Source: Fictibacillus phosphorivorans
Lineage (GTDB): Bacteria; Bacillota; Bacilli; Bacillales; Fictibacillaceae
Assembly: GCF_001629705.1 (NCBI RefSeq)
Contig: NZ_CP015378.1
Location: 2,294,001-2,358,000 of the forward strand
Direction of reading: 5' to 3'
Length of the DNA stretch: 64,000 nt
This document shows positions 1-8,226 of the stretch, in pieces. The notes under the pieces are model-generated. The model saw only the letters and a list, made by a program, of their open reading frames with translations. It was not told the DNA's origin and ran no database searches. Numbering within the stretch: position 1 is the stretch's first letter; each line of letters opens with the position of its first letter. Made by a program: the position numbers and the translations under genes.

Positions 1-33
1 AATAGATTAATTCAATTACGCCATAGCCATTCA

Positions 34-696
34 CTACAACCAGAGCGTCTCATCCAATTTCTGTATCTTTGAGTGGGAAATTAAAAAAACATTGCCTAAA
101 ACGTCGATTTTGTCTCCCTTTACACGTACAGCACAATCTTTGTTCGAAGCATAGATATTTATTTCTTCAGATAGGAGAGATAGTTCGCTTTGAACCAGTG
201 CAATGTTATTTTCGAGATCAAAATGAGAAAGGACGGAAAATTTGTCAAGACCAATTCCGTCGTAAACAGAGCTCATTTCAACTTTATATCCAAAGTTTTT
301 CGAGCATAACCATTTTGCAGACATATTGATTGCACCAGCACTTGCTCCCATCACAACGCCGCTGCTTTTTTTAATTGAATCCGATAATTCATATTCAATC
401 AAAAAATTATTTTGTTTAACAGTGTTCCCTCCCAATAAGAAAATGACTGAAGCATTTTGAATTATCGTTTGGGCTTCTTCCTTCTGTACGTGATAATTAA
501 TTAAATGATATTCATCAAACATAATACCAGCCTGGTCAAGCCACGAGCGTTCAGTAGAACCATTATCTTCATAAATAGATGGATTTGAGCTAATCATAGC
601 AAGCGATTTTCTATCAGTTATATCTGCCTGTAACACACTGCGCAGATCCTCTGGAAAAAATTTGTTAAACCAACCTAAATAATAATGAGTTTTCAT
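34..696 (-). CDS. Peptidase S51 (dipeptidase E-like) family protein
   Basis: This is a 220-residue class I glutamine-amidotransferase-like protein of the S51 family, which includes aspartyl dipeptidase PepE and cyanophycinase-type serine peptidases acting in the cytosol. The nucleophile elbow GASAGA is visible, with Ser at about residue 119, preceded by the strand FLLGGN near residue 88. I start at the ATG at 696 because GGGGG lies five bases upstream; a TTG twelve bases further out is in frame but would place the ribosome site inside the gene. It stands alone on the minus strand, 190 bases after the S66 gene. The substrate cannot be read from sequence. Confidence 0.82.
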   Translation of the reverse strand: MKTHYYLGWFNKFFPEDLRSVLQADITDRKSLAMISSNPSIYEDNGSTERSWLDQAGIMFDEYHLINYHVQKEEAQTIIQNASVIFLLGGNTVKQNNFLIEYELSDSIKKSSGVVMGASAGAINMSAKWLCSKNFGYKVEMSSVYDGIGLDKFSVLSHFDLENNIALVQSELSLLSEEINIYASNKDCAVRVKGDKIDVLGNVFLISHSKIQKLDETLWL

Positions 697-888
697 AAAT
701 ACCCCCAAAACAAAGTGTAAACAAAATTAATTTCCTCTGCTCAATCTGTTTTCTTGTCACCAAACGTAATATTAGCGAATAGCGCCCTTTAGCTGAAGAC
801 TTGACTTCAAGATAACTTAAAAGAATTAATTTTAATATAATAAGAAAAGTCGTCTAGGAATTAAGAAATAATTCATGATATATTAGCT

Positions 889-1917
889 CTAATTTAAATT
901 TAGTTCTATTTCACCTACTCCTTTTTGATAACGAATGTTTGCTATTGCTCCATTCACTAAGGTTATTTGTGGTGGTAAATGGCTAATATCCACGTCATAA
1001 ACAAAAGGAATATTTGCTTCAGAAAAAATATCTTCCAAAACATCTAATAATTCATAGTCTTTGGAAGCTGTATACCCACTAAGCCTTCCAATAAGAATGC
1101 CATTCGTGTTTTTAAACCAACCATTTATTTTCATTTGCCACAAAGCACGGTAAATTTCAGCAGCACTCATATCAACGCTTTCGAAATACCATACGGTTCC
1201 AACATCAATTGTACAATTCTCTATATAACTTTCAACGTTATCAAAAGGCGTTCCATGAAGTAATTGCAAAGTATTAAGAATCCCTCCAATTAATCTACCC
1301 GAAAAAGAAACTCGCTTTACGGTACTTTTCCATTCTGTTTTTGTATCTAAATAAAATCCTGTAGCTGGATTTTGAAATACTTTTTCCCATGAGGATTGAA
1401 ATTTTTTAGATGAATTTTGTTTTATAAAATCCCCTTTGTTAGCAGTTAATACATCATGCCAACGGCTACTTGTTTCATCTAGCTGCGGTGCAGACATTTC
1501 ATTAAAATTGATCCCATGAGCTGATGCGTTTCCAGTGGTAGTCGTATAAACAAAATTAAAAGTACTTATGTCTGAGTATCCTAAAATCCATTTTGGAGGT
1601 AGTTTTTTTAGGTTCTCCCAATCAATTAGTGGAAGGATTTCTATAGCAAACTGACCTCCCCAAGGTGGGATTATAGCTTTTATCAGTGGATCAGTGTAAA
1701 ATTCCATGAACTCTTCTGCTCTAATTTCTTTTGCTGCACTTCTAGCTTTTTCTTCTTTCCAAACGGTGTTTCCTAATACTACTTCATACCCCAAAGTAAT
1801 AAGATTCCTTTTAGCTTTTTCTAATAGTATATGCATGGATTGCTCTACACCACTTGAAAGAGCTGTAACTGCAACTTTATCACCTTTTACCAACCCATTC
1901 GGATAGTTAATTTTCAT
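889..1917 (-). CDS. S66 family peptidase (LD-carboxypeptidase / MccF-like)
   Basis: A 342-residue protein of the S66 family, which contains murein LD-carboxypeptidases and MccF-type enzymes that cleave aminoacyl-nucleotide antibiotics. The catalytic Ser sits in ILGYSD (about residue 115), the Glu region in WYFESVD (about 247) and the His in DISHLPP (about 315), so the Ser-Glu-His set is present. There is no signal peptide, which fits cytosolic MccF-like enzymes better than a wall enzyme. The ATG at 1917 follows AAGGAGG with seven-base spacing. The gene lies directly behind a T-box leader, so its expression should rise when a particular tRNA is uncharged. That suggests a role against synthetase inhibitors, which is inference. 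Confidence 0.88.
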   Translation of the reverse strand: MKINYPNGLVKGDKVAVTALSSGVEQSMHILLEKAKRNLITLGYEVVLGNTVWKEEKARSAAKEIRAEEFMEFYTDPLIKAIIPPWGGQFAIEILPLIDWENLKKLPPKWILGYSDISTFNFVYTTTTGNASAHGINFNEMSAPQLDETSSRWHDVLTANKGDFIKQNSSKKFQSSWEKVFQNPATGFYLDTKTEWKSTVKRVSFSGRLIGGILNTLQLLHGTPFDNVESYIENCTIDVGTVWYFESVDMSAAEIYRALWQMKINGWFKNTNGILIGRLSGYTASKDYELLDVLEDIFSEANIPFVYDVDISHLPPQITLVNGAIANIRYQKGVGEIELNLN

Positions 1918-1934
1918 GCTAAGACCTCCTTATT

Positions 1935-2190
1935 AAATATAAAAAACCTATCATCTCATAAGAGACGACAGGTTTTACCTTCGTGGTACCACTCTTTTTG
2001 GTTTGATACTTAAATAACAAACCCACTCTAAACCGATTACGGGGTAAACCGTTAAAACCTAGGTTTAGTCAACCTCAGCCTTACCACTCCTAGGTGAGTT
2101 CAGGAATTTATTGACTGCTTTACACCAACCAACAGCTCTCTTAACAATAAATTATCCTTAATACTCCTAATCATAGTGTTTAATAATTGT
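1935..2190 (-). promoter_or_regulatory. T-box riboswitch leader upstream of S66 peptidase
   Basis: Reading the minus strand, the leader shows the usual T-box parts in order: a Stem I base with AGUA near 2163 and a distal GGUUGGUG element near 2125, a specifier loop containing GAACUCA near 2100, the conserved antiterminator bulge AGUGGUACCACG at about 1981-1992, then an intrinsic terminator ending 24 bases before the start codon. By loop geometry the specifier is either CUC (Leu) or UCA (Ser); I cannot decide by eye. T-boxes bind uncharged tRNA and let transcription read through. Confidence 0.93.
1941..1976 (-). terminator. T-box terminator hairpin
   Basis: AAAACCTGTCGTCTC pairs with GAGATGATAGGTTTT around a TTAT loop and is followed by a T run on the minus strand. 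The 5' arm lies just after the T-box bulge, as expected for the mutually exclusive terminator/antiterminator switch. Confidence 0.9.
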
Positions 2191-2353
2191 CATTTCTGAA
2201 TATTATAAATAAATAAAATTTAATGTCAACTATTTTTTTCCATATGGCCCGTTTAATTAAGTGAAATACTTCTCATTTTATAATAATTTACTCATCATTC
2301 ATAAATTCGATCTTAATCTGGCCCGTTTGTAGAATATAGATGAATACATCCTA

Positions 2354-2384
2354 TAAAAAAACGCACTGTTTATTAGCAGTACGT
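2354..2384 (-). terminator. Terminator after hepT
   Basis: On the minus strand ACGTACTG pairs with CAGTGCGT and a T run follows, 13 bases after the hepT stop. Related hairpins with the core CGCACTGTTA occur at 3694-3720, 52707-52739 and 61613-61642. Confidence 0.75.
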
Positions 2385-2396
2385 GTTTATAGATTT

Positions 2397-2804
2397 TTAG
2401 TTATATGCCAAAATTTGTTCTGTGTAAGTTTTAAAGTCTATAAGGTGTTTCTCGATAATTTTCTGTACAATCTCAAGGTTCACTTCTTGATAGTCATGAA
2501 CAGCGATGTTGCGAAAACCTACCATTGCCTTTAATCCCTTACATAGGTCCATTGTAATGATGTTATCTTGTTGTAGGAGATCAAACGTCTCTCGACTGGT
2601 TTGAGGAATTCCTAGCTTCTTCTCTGCTACCACATGCATACCGAGATCAATCGCCGCTTCACAAGCACGCTGAATATTCAAGATGATTGAATCTTGTTTC
2701 GTAAAGTTCTCTAAATTTAGTGGGTTGTTATCATACTCTTCATTGATCCGTTTTAAGCATCGTTCGATGATGCTAATCTTGTTTAGTATCACATCATTTT
2801 TCAT
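2397..2804 (-). CDS. hepT: HepT-like HEPN toxin of type VII TA system
   Basis: A 135-residue all-helical HEPN protein (DUF86). The RX4-6H signature is complete: Arg98-NIAV-His103, followed by Tyr105. In this family HepT is a ribonuclease or RNA-directed toxin that the MntA nucleotidyltransferase neutralises by adding AMP to the tyrosine next to this motif. I start at the ATG at 2804, giving the typical MKNDVILNKI N-terminus; it overlaps the mntA stop by eleven bases, implying translational coupling. A broken second copy lies near 61.7 kb. Confidence 0.9.
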   Translation of the reverse strand: MKNDVILNKISIIERCLKRINEEYDNNPLNLENFTKQDSIILNIQRACEAAIDLGMHVVAEKKLGIPQTSRETFDLLQQDNIITMDLCKGLKAMVGFRNIAVHDYQEVNLEIVQKIIEKHLIDFKTYTEQILAYN

Positions 2805-3198
2805 AGATTGATCCACTCTCTTCAATTCTTTTGATCACGATCTCTCGTTCTTCGTTTAATTTCGCATACATTTTAAGTGTCTTCATCTCAAATTCCATCC
2901 TGCGTTTATCATCTTTACAGAGTATCGTTTTACCGGATTGAATAATTTGAGCCGCGAATACGGTAGAAGCTTGATTCAAATCAACGAGATCAACATCCTT
3001 ATCAATCAATGAAGCAAGCTCTTGAGACAACATAAATCGATCGTACTTCTCTATTTTTTGATCACTCAAATACCCGATATCTAGATCACTGTCTACTCGG
3101 TCCGTTCCTTTAGCCGTGGAACCGAAAACAACAATCAGATAAGGTTCTAGTTTTTCACTTAGAAAAGATATAACTTGTTCCTCTATTTTACGGTCCAC
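2794..3198 (-). CDS. mntA: MntA-like nucleotidyltransferase antitoxin
   Basis: A 134-residue minimal nucleotidyltransferase. The catalytic GSX10DXD motif is intact: Gly26-Ser27 and Asp38/Asp40 in the stretch GSTAKGTDRVDSDLD. It is the antitoxin partner of the overlapping HepT and is translated first, as expected. The start is GTG at 3198 behind GGAGG with seven-base spacing. The right-end relative at 61.9-62.1 kb has DRD in place of DLD but keeps GS. Confidence 0.9.
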   Translation of the reverse strand: MDRKIEEQVISFLSEKLEPYLIVVFGSTAKGTDRVDSDLDIGYLSDQKIEKYDRFMLSQELASLIDKDVDLVDLNQASTVFAAQIIQSGKTILCKDDKRRMEFEMKTLKMYAKLNEEREIVIKRIEESGSIYEK

Positions 3199-3326
3199 AT
3201 AAACACCTCCAGAAATCTACAGTTACAGTATATGACAGCTTGCCTAACCACTAATCCTCTTATTCTTATAAAAAGTATATCATGAATATGCCTAAACCAC
3301 TTACACTCCTAACATGAATGTTGGGT

Positions 3327-3491
3327 TTAATTGTTAACTTTTTGGCTGAATAGACTTCCGATAAAATCAGGATCATTCATAAATTCTACTTCGTTGCTGT
3401 TAAAAGTAAACTTCTCCATAATCGCTTCTTCATTCTACCTTTTAACTTTTGAGAACTCCTGTTTCTCTTTTTCTGTTTGGGTGAGATCCTT
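3327..3491 (-). pseudogene. C-terminal fragment of membrane-anchored protein gene
   Basis: The minus strand encodes KDLTQTEKEKQEFS and ends with LFSQKVNN, matching the last 55 or so residues of the intact gene at 62089-62859. The fragment is internally stopped (KR followed by TAG where the intact copy has KRQYDE). The upstream part of the gene is missing; the homology breaks at about 3491 where fabF sequence begins. Confidence 0.85.
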
Positions 3492-3494
3492 AAC

Positions 3495-3608
3495 GACTAT
3501 GTACCGAACGAAGGGGGGAAAACAACCATCAAAGCCGCTCTTAGTAATGCACTCGGTTTTGGTGTACACAACACCGCACTTCTTTTTAAAAAGTTTGAGG
3601 GTATCTAG
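3495..3608 (+). pseudogene. C-terminal fragment of fabF (beta-ketoacyl-ACP synthase II)
   Basis: The plus strand reads DYVPNE, then SNALGFGVHNTALLFKKFE and a stop, which is the conserved C-terminus of FabF (usually SNSFGFGGHN). Only about 37 codons remain, fused to the tail of the opposite-strand membrane protein gene. In the right-hand copy a full-length fabF starts in the corresponding place at 63145, so this is the scar of a deletion of about 2 kb. Confidence 0.85.
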
Positions 3609-3693
3609 AATGTTTGTAAAGGAGAGTACCATTTTTTACTCCCTACTAATTGTTACATAACAATCTCCCCTAGTTTTTTAACTTCACAAAAAA

Positions 3694-3720
3694 CGCACTG
3701 TTATTTTTAATAACAGTGCG
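3694..3720. terminator. Hairpin with CGCACTGTTATT arms
   Basis: A perfect 12-base inverted repeat around TTT, preceded by an A run so that it would terminate minus-strand transcription. It lies between the fabF fragment and speE. Confidence 0.65.
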
Positions 3721-3849
3721 CGTCTATATAATGATGACAACAGTTAGCTTTTACAAACGGTTCACCCTTTATTTTTTGAAACACCAACCGTGAAATAAGA
3801 AGTTAAACATTTCTTTTACTAAATATATTTAATTCTTAACAACATAACC

Positions 3850-4677
3850 TTATTTACATAAACTTTGAAGGAATTTTGGTAATACAAAACTTGCATAGTG
3901 TAATTCTGGTGTATAGTACTTACCGTTTATATCAAAAATTTTATCAATAGATACTTTTAAAGGATCATACACTTTAGAACCCATCGTAAATGTCCACATA
4001 CCACTTGGATAAGTCGGTATATTACAAGTATAAAGACGTGCAATTGGGAAAATTTCTTTAGTATCTTGTATCGCATTTTTAATTAAATCCGCTTTGAACC
4101 ATGGATTATCTGTTTGAGCTACAAAGATACCATCCTTTTTTAACGCCTTTGCAATACCAGCATAGAACCCCTTTGTAAACAAACCAGCAGCAGGTCCGAC
4201 AGGCTCAGTAGAATCAACTAGGATAATATCATACCGATTTTCACTTTTAATGATATGTTCGAAACCATCTCCAATAATTAATTCAACTCTTGGATTTCCA
4301 TATTCACATGAGATATGAGGTAAATGCTTCTTAGAATATTCTACTACTTTACCGTCGATCTCCACTTGAGTTACTTTTTCTACGCTTGAGTGTTTTAATA
4401 CTTCTCGGATTGTTCCTCCATCACCACCACCCACTACTAAAACATTTTTAGGAGAGGGATGTGTAAATAAAGGCACATGGGCGATCATCTCATGATAGAC
4501 AAATTCGTCTTTTTCTGTTGTCATGACCATACCGTCTAACAAGAGCATGTTACCGAATTCTTGAGTTTCTACCATATCTAATTGTTGAAAATCAGTATTT
4601 TCACTTTCTAGTGTACGGTTCACTTTTGCAGTGATACCGAATGAAGAAGTTTGTTTTTCTGTAAACCATAAAGACAT
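3850..4677 (-). CDS. speE: Spermidine synthase (polyamine aminopropyltransferase)
   Basis: A 275-residue enzyme that transfers the aminopropyl group of decarboxylated SAM to putrescine. The Rossmann motif [16 protein letters not shown] (about 81-96), the catalytic loop DSTEPVGPA (about 155) and TYPSGMWTF (about 223) are all present, and the length is normal. It is the last gene of an operon behind TetR and two SMR proteins, with 16 bases between it and the preceding stop. Bacillus speE normally sits beside speB; the link to a paired SMR pump recalls the MdtIJ spermidine exporter of E. coli and suggests polyamine synthesis coupled to export. Confidence 0.95.
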   Translation of the reverse strand: MSLWFTEKQTSSFGITAKVNRTLESENTDFQQLDMVETQEFGNMLLLDGMVMTTEKDEFVYHEMIAHVPLFTHPSPKNVLVVGGGDGGTIREVLKHSSVEKVTQVEIDGKVVEYSKKHLPHISCEYGNPRVELIIGDGFEHIIKSENRYDIILVDSTEPVGPAAGLFTKGFYAGIAKALKKDGIFVAQTDNPWFKADLIKNAIQDTKEIFPIARLYTCNIPTYPSGMWTFTMGSKVYDPLKVSIDKIFDINGKYYTPELHYASFVLPKFLQSLCK

Positions 4678-4693
4678 TTGTTAAATTCTCCTC

Positions 4694-5008
4694 TTAGCTT
4701 ATAAGTTTTAAACCGATTGCTGCACTTAACACCATAGCCATGAATATAATTCTAGCTATGCTCTTTGATTCTCCATAAAATAGTATTCCGACAAGCCCTG
4801 ATCCAACCGTACCGATACCCGTCCATATCGCATAAGCTGTTCCCATTGGTAAGGTTTGCATCGCTAAACTTAAGAAAGTGAAGCTACTTCCCAATCCTAA
4901 GACAAAGACAGCAAACGAAAAGACGTTTTTATTACGTAATATAAGATTTAAGCCCGTAACACCCACAACTTCAAAGATTCCTGCACAAACAAGAAAGATC
5001 CAGCCCAT
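4694..5008 (-). CDS. SMR family efflux protein, second subunit
   Basis: A 104-residue, four-helix small multidrug resistance protein of the inner membrane. The essential helix-1 Glu is in AGIFEVVG (residue 13), and the family loop GTAYAIWTGIGTVG follows near residue 57. Its ATG overlaps the TAA of the preceding SMR gene by one base (TAATG), which is typical of heterodimeric SMR pairs such as EbrAB, YkkCD and MdtIJ. The adjacent speE points to polyamines as possible substrates; this is inference. Confidence 0.92.
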   Translation of the reverse strand: MGWIFLVCAGIFEVVGVTGLNLILRNKNVFSFAVFVLGLGSSFTFLSLAMQTLPMGTAYAIWTGIGTVGSGLVGILFYGESKSIARIIFMAMVLSAAIGLKLIS

Positions 5009-5349
5009 TATGAAGCGCTCCCTTCTTGTTTAGCATTTCCAGTTACAAGTTTAAGGCCAATAACCCCAACAAGAAGAACTAGTATTAAGATAATTTTTAC
5101 AAGTTGAAATGGCTCTCCAAAAACAATCATTTCAATTAATACCGTGCCTGTTGTACCAAGCCCAGTAAATACAGCATAAGCTGTCCCTACAGGAAGTTGT
5201 GAAGTGGCTTTAATTAAGAGGCCAAAAGACAGAATGATAGCAAGTATAGTTCCAGTCCACGTGAGTGCATCATCTGCATGTTTTAAACCCATCACCCAGA
5301 ATATTTCTACTATGGAACCTAGAACTAATAAACTCCATGCCCGATTCAT
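5008..5349 (-). CDS. SMR family efflux protein, first subunit
   Basis: A 113-residue SMR protein with the conserved Glu in [10 protein letters not shown] (residue 15) and the [14 protein letters not shown] motif near residue 63. It carries a short hydrophilic tail (NAKQEGSAS) absent from its partner, which may orient the pair asymmetrically in the membrane. I start at ATG 5349 behind AAGGAG with eight-base spacing; an in-frame start 48 bases upstream would run into tetR. It lies 14 bases after the tetR stop. Confidence 0.9.
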   Translation of the reverse strand: MNRAWSLLVLGSIVEIFWVMGLKHADDALTWTGTILAIILSFGLLIKATSQLPVGTAYAVFTGLGTTGTVLIEMIVFGEPFQLVKIILILVLLVGVIGLKLVTGNAKQEGSAS

Positions 5350-5363
5350 TTTGTTTCTCTCCT

Positions 5364-5936
5364 TTATTTCGTAATACCCTTCCAATATATATCCCACGAA
5401 CTAGTTAGACGTTTTTCTAAACGGTCTGGAAATCCGTATAGCATTTCAACGAGCAGTCCATCAAATATAGTTAAGAATGACAACATTGCCGTATCAGGAT
5501 CAATATTTGAATTATATTCATCCTTTCTTTCATCAAATACATCTAAGAACACCGTTTCTAACTCATTCACAAACGTATTTGAACCACTCTTGATTTGCTC
5601 TTCAAATTGTAAGGGTGGGAAAAAACAAGTTCTCATAAAAAAACTCATATTATGATCTTTTTGATAACGATCTAAATACTCCATAAGAAAACTATAAAGA
5701 ATCTCATTGAGTGATAATGAATGTTTCTCTAGTAAAAATCGTTTAATAACTTCAAGTTCGTTTCGAATGGAGTCATTAAAAGTGCTGATAAAAAGATCTT
5801 CTTTATTCTTAAAATGTGCATAGATCGATTGTTTTTTTATACCTACTTCATCAGCAATAGCTGCTAGTGAAGCTCCTTGATAACCATGTAATGCAAATTG
5901 GATTAAAGCTACTTCTTTTAATTGGTTTGACTTCAT
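5364..5936 (-). CDS. TetR/AcrR family transcriptional regulator
   Basis: A 190-residue TetR-type repressor. The N-terminal helix-turn-helix is clear ([22 protein letters not shown], residues 20-42), followed by a divergent ligand domain. It heads the operon with the SMR pair and speE. A 20-base palindrome with core CGAACGTTCG covers the initiation region of its own promoter, and the same site lies in the same place in front of the CPA2 antiporter gene, so it probably represses both units. Confidence 0.93.
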   Translation of the reverse strand: MKSNQLKEVALIQFALHGYQGASLAAIADEVGIKKQSIYAHFKNKEDLFISTFNDSIRNELEVIKRFLLEKHSLSLNEILYSFLMEYLDRYQKDHNMSFFMRTCFFPPLQFEEQIKSGSNTFVNELETVFLDVFDERKDEYNSNIDPDTAMLSFLTIFDGLLVEMLYGFPDRLEKRLTSSWDIYWKGITK

Positions 5937-5945
5937 ATCATCTCT

Positions 5946-5997
5946 CCTAACGAACGTTCGTAAGGTAAATGCTATCAGAAAGCTTTTTTGTTGTCAA
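5946..5997 (-). promoter_or_regulatory. TetR operator and promoter of tetR-SMR-speE
   Basis: On the minus strand TTGACA (5997-5992), 17 bases, TAGCAT (5974-5969), then the near-perfect palindrome CCTTACGAACGTTCGTTAGG (5965-5946), ten bases from the start codon. The operator sits where RNA polymerase begins transcription, as for an autorepressor. Confidence 0.85.
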
Positions 5998-6026
5998 TTG
6001 GTAGTAAAAACCCTAGCAAAAGTCTA

Positions 6027-7196
6027 TTACAGCTTTGCATTCATTTTATTCTCATATAGTCTATCCTCTTTTAATCCAAAAAATAGCTTTAACAAGGGTG
6101 GTGTGACAATCGTTGTAATAATGATAACCATGATAATAGAAGTGTAGTAATCTGCAGGCAATAGTTTACTTTCTAAACCCATTGTAGCTAGGATTAAGGC
6201 AACTTCCCCTCTAGATATCATACCAGCACCTATCCCCATTGATGAAGTATTAGAAAATCCTGATACCTTTGCACCTAAGCCAGATCCAACAAATTTAGAT
6301 AGTAATGCAATGAATGAGAAGATGATAACGAAACCGATTTGATCTTCTATGCTGCTAAACGTCACATTTAGACCAATACTTGTGAAAAAGAAAGGAACAA
6401 AAAAACCATTCGCAAGTGGTTCGACCCTATTCTCCATTTCTTTTTTAAATCTTGTTTGAGAAATAGCTATTCCAGCAAAGAAAGTGCCAATAATACCAGC
6501 AACTCCTAAAGACTCAGCAAAATAGGCAAAACTAAAGGCAACAATTAAACCTGCACTCAAGATGGTCTCGGTTACTTTAAAATTTGAAAACAGCTTAATA
6601 AATATAGGTACCAACCATTTAGAAGCTAAGATAACCAATACAAAAAATAAAATTTTCTTTGTGATAAGTAATGCCAGGTTTGTATCTGAACCTGCAAATA
6701 CACTCAGAGCGACAGCGATTAATATCACCACAATAACATCATCTAATACTGCAGCTCCAAGCAAAGTAGATCCTTCCTTACTTTTCAACCAACCAATTTC
6801 TCTTAATGTTTGGACAGATATACTTACTGATGTGGCAGATAATAATAAACCGATAAAAATGGATTCGGCTAGTGAAAAATTATAGATTTGAGCTCCTACA
6901 TACCCTAACAAGATGGGTGCAACGATACCACCGGTTGCCACGAGTAAAGCTGCTTTTTTATTATCATTTAAGGTTTTTAAGTTTGTTTCCAATCCCGCTA
7001 AAAACATTAATAACAAAACACCAATTTCACTAAACGTTTTTATTACCTCATTCTCATTGATCCATCCTAAAATGGCTGGCCCAATGAGTATACCTACAAG
7101 AATTTTCCCAAGAACCGAAGGTTGACCTAGTCTGACGCTTATCTGACCCGCCACTTTAGTTGCTAATAAGACTAGTGCAATCTGTAACGCAATCAT
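6027..7196 (-). CDS. CPA2 family monovalent cation/proton antiporter
   Basis: A 389-residue membrane protein of the CPA2 family (GerN/NapA/KefB type) with about twelve helices. The paired acidic residues of the ion site lie in AAVLDDVIVVI (about 152-162), and the N-terminal helix LGQPSVLGKILVGILIGP is typical. There is no cytosolic TrkA_N domain, so it resembles Na+/H+ or K+/H+ exchangers of the GerN/NapA group. I prefer ATG 7196 (GGAGATGG upstream) to a TTG 36 bases earlier, which abuts a terminator. The promoter carries the same TetR operator as the SMR-speE operon. Confidence 0.92.
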   Translation of the reverse strand: MIALQIALVLLATKVAGQISVRLGQPSVLGKILVGILIGPAILGWINENEVIKTFSEIGVLLLMFLAGLETNLKTLNDNKKAALLVATGGIVAPILLGYVGAQIYNFSLAESIFIGLLLSATSVSISVQTLREIGWLKSKEGSTLLGAAVLDDVIVVILIAVALSVFAGSDTNLALLITKKILFFVLVILASKWLVPIFIKLFSNFKVTETILSAGLIVAFSFAYFAESLGVAGIIGTFFAGIAISQTRFKKEMENRVEPLANGFFVPFFFTSIGLNVTFSSIEDQIGFVIIFSFIALLSKFVGSGLGAKVSGFSNTSSMGIGAGMISRGEVALILATMGLESKLLPADYYTSIIMVIIITTIVTPPLLKLFFGLKEDRLYENKMNAKL

Positions 7197-7230
7197 TCGA
7201 ATTCCATCTCCAATCCATAAATTTTTACTC

Positions 7231-7271
7231 AAAAAAACATGGAGGGGCCAATTTGACTGACTCCTCCATGT
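7231..7271 (-). terminator. Intrinsic terminator in the antiporter leader
   Basis: On the minus strand ACATGGAGG pairs with CCTCCATGT across a 21-base loop, followed by seven T. It lies downstream of the promoter-operator at 7301-7351 and 35 bases upstream of the chosen antiporter start, so transcripts must pass it. This suggests attenuation, though no known riboswitch aptamer is recognisable in the short leader. Confidence 0.75.
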
Positions 7272-7300
7272 AATTCAAAAGTATTTAATTTCCGAAACAA

Positions 7301-7351
7301 CTTAACGAACGTTCGTAAGGTAATGTTACCAACAGATAATTTTGATGTCAA
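7301..7351 (-). promoter_or_regulatory. TetR operator and promoter of antiporter gene
   Basis: Minus strand TTGACA (7351-7346), 17 bases, TAACAT (7328-7323), then CCTTACGAACGTTCGTTAAG (7320-7301). The arrangement and the operator are nearly identical to those in front of tetR at 5946-5997. Confidence 0.85.
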
Positions 7352-7467
7352 CTATCAAGTGAAATAAAGATATTGATGAGGCTATATCTTGTTCGGGAAA
7401 ACCAATCTTCAACAACTTATTGAAATAGATAAAAAGAAGACATAATACGGTGCAAGAAAAGTTATAG

Positions 7468-8226
7468 TTAATAATTTTTGACTTTGAATAAGTTCAGTTT
7501 TCGCATTGAATAAACCACTGTAATTATGTAACAAATCATAGACGAGATCCCAACGAGTAAAACACCATACAATCCAGCAATAAAGGCCGTAAAACCAAAT
7601 AATAGGTGTAACATCATAAAGAGATACTGATTATTACGCTCTAACTCATACGTTGTTGCTTCTTTTTCGTATCTTGCAATAAATAAAGAAAAGAAAAACG
7701 CAGTCACATACCATCCAAAGAAATTTTGTGATGGGATATTATAATAAAAGCCCCCTTCGTTCCAAATCCAATAGTTTTTTATATTTGCAGCAACTGGATC
7801 GATAGCTAAATCTAGCCATACAGAGAAAAGTGGCACTAATACGATTGTCTGATAACGAAATGAAAATAATTGGGAAAATGCATGACTAGCTCCAATAACG
7901 GATAACCACGCAGGTCCCATCGTAATTGGGACTCCAAGAACCATAGGACCAAAATCTGCTTCATACGTGTACTCCCCAAATAAAAGACCAGTATGAGTTC
8001 CAAATGACTCAATAGCGATTGAACCGAAAAAAATGAGCGGAATGATAAAACGCCCCTTCGGTAAGACATTCCACAAATAACAAGAAGCATATAAACCAGA
8101 GGCAAATAAAAATACAGCATTTGCCCACTCAAGCCAAGGTGGTAAAAGCGAGAATCCAACTAAAATCAATCCAATTAAGAACCAAACTTTAAAAAATGTC
8201 CAAAGATATTTTTGAAAAGTAGACAT
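7468..8226 (-). CDS. DUF422 carotenoid biosynthesis-type membrane protein
   Basis: A 252-residue polytopic protein with about seven hydrophobic segments. The motif block IESFGTHTGLLFGEYTY (about 73-89), then GPMVLGVPITMGPAW and DLAIDPVAAN, marks the DUF422 family, whose characterised member CruF is a carotenoid 1,2-hydratase and whose Bacillaceae relatives lie in or near C30 carotenoid clusters. No other carotenoid gene is present here, so the role is unclear. The start is ATG 8226 (AGGAG, eight-base spacing). Confidence 0.85.
   Translation of the reverse strand: MSTFQKYLWTFFKVWFLIGLILVGFSLLPPWLEWANAVFLFASGLYASCYLWNVLPKGRFIIPLIFFGSIAIESFGTHTGLLFGEYTYEADFGPMVLGVPITMGPAWLSVIGASHAFSQLFSFRYQTIVLVPLFSVWLDLAIDPVAANIKNYWIWNEGGFYYNIPSQNFFGWYVTAFFFSLFIARYEKEATTYELERNNQYLFMMLHLLFGFTAFIAGLYGVLLVGISSMICYIITVVYSMRKLNLFKVKNY

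Larger units (their letters stand above)
2315..3720. repeat. Left copy of a duplicated segment (HepT/MntA - membrane protein - fabF)
   Basis: From TTAATCTGGCCCGTTTGT at 2315 onward the sequence matches the right end of the window (from about 61584) in the same orientation: terminator hairpin, hepT, mntA, the tail of a membrane protein gene, then the tail of fabF. Here hepT and mntA are intact, while one deletion joins the membrane protein tail (to 3491) to the last codons of fabF (from 3495). Confidence 0.85.

Noticed and set aside
4677..6010. A guanidine riboswitch in front of the SMR pair (as for ykkCD)
   Set aside because: The spacer upstream of tetR is short and consists of a promoter and palindromic operator; no guanidine aptamer features are visible.
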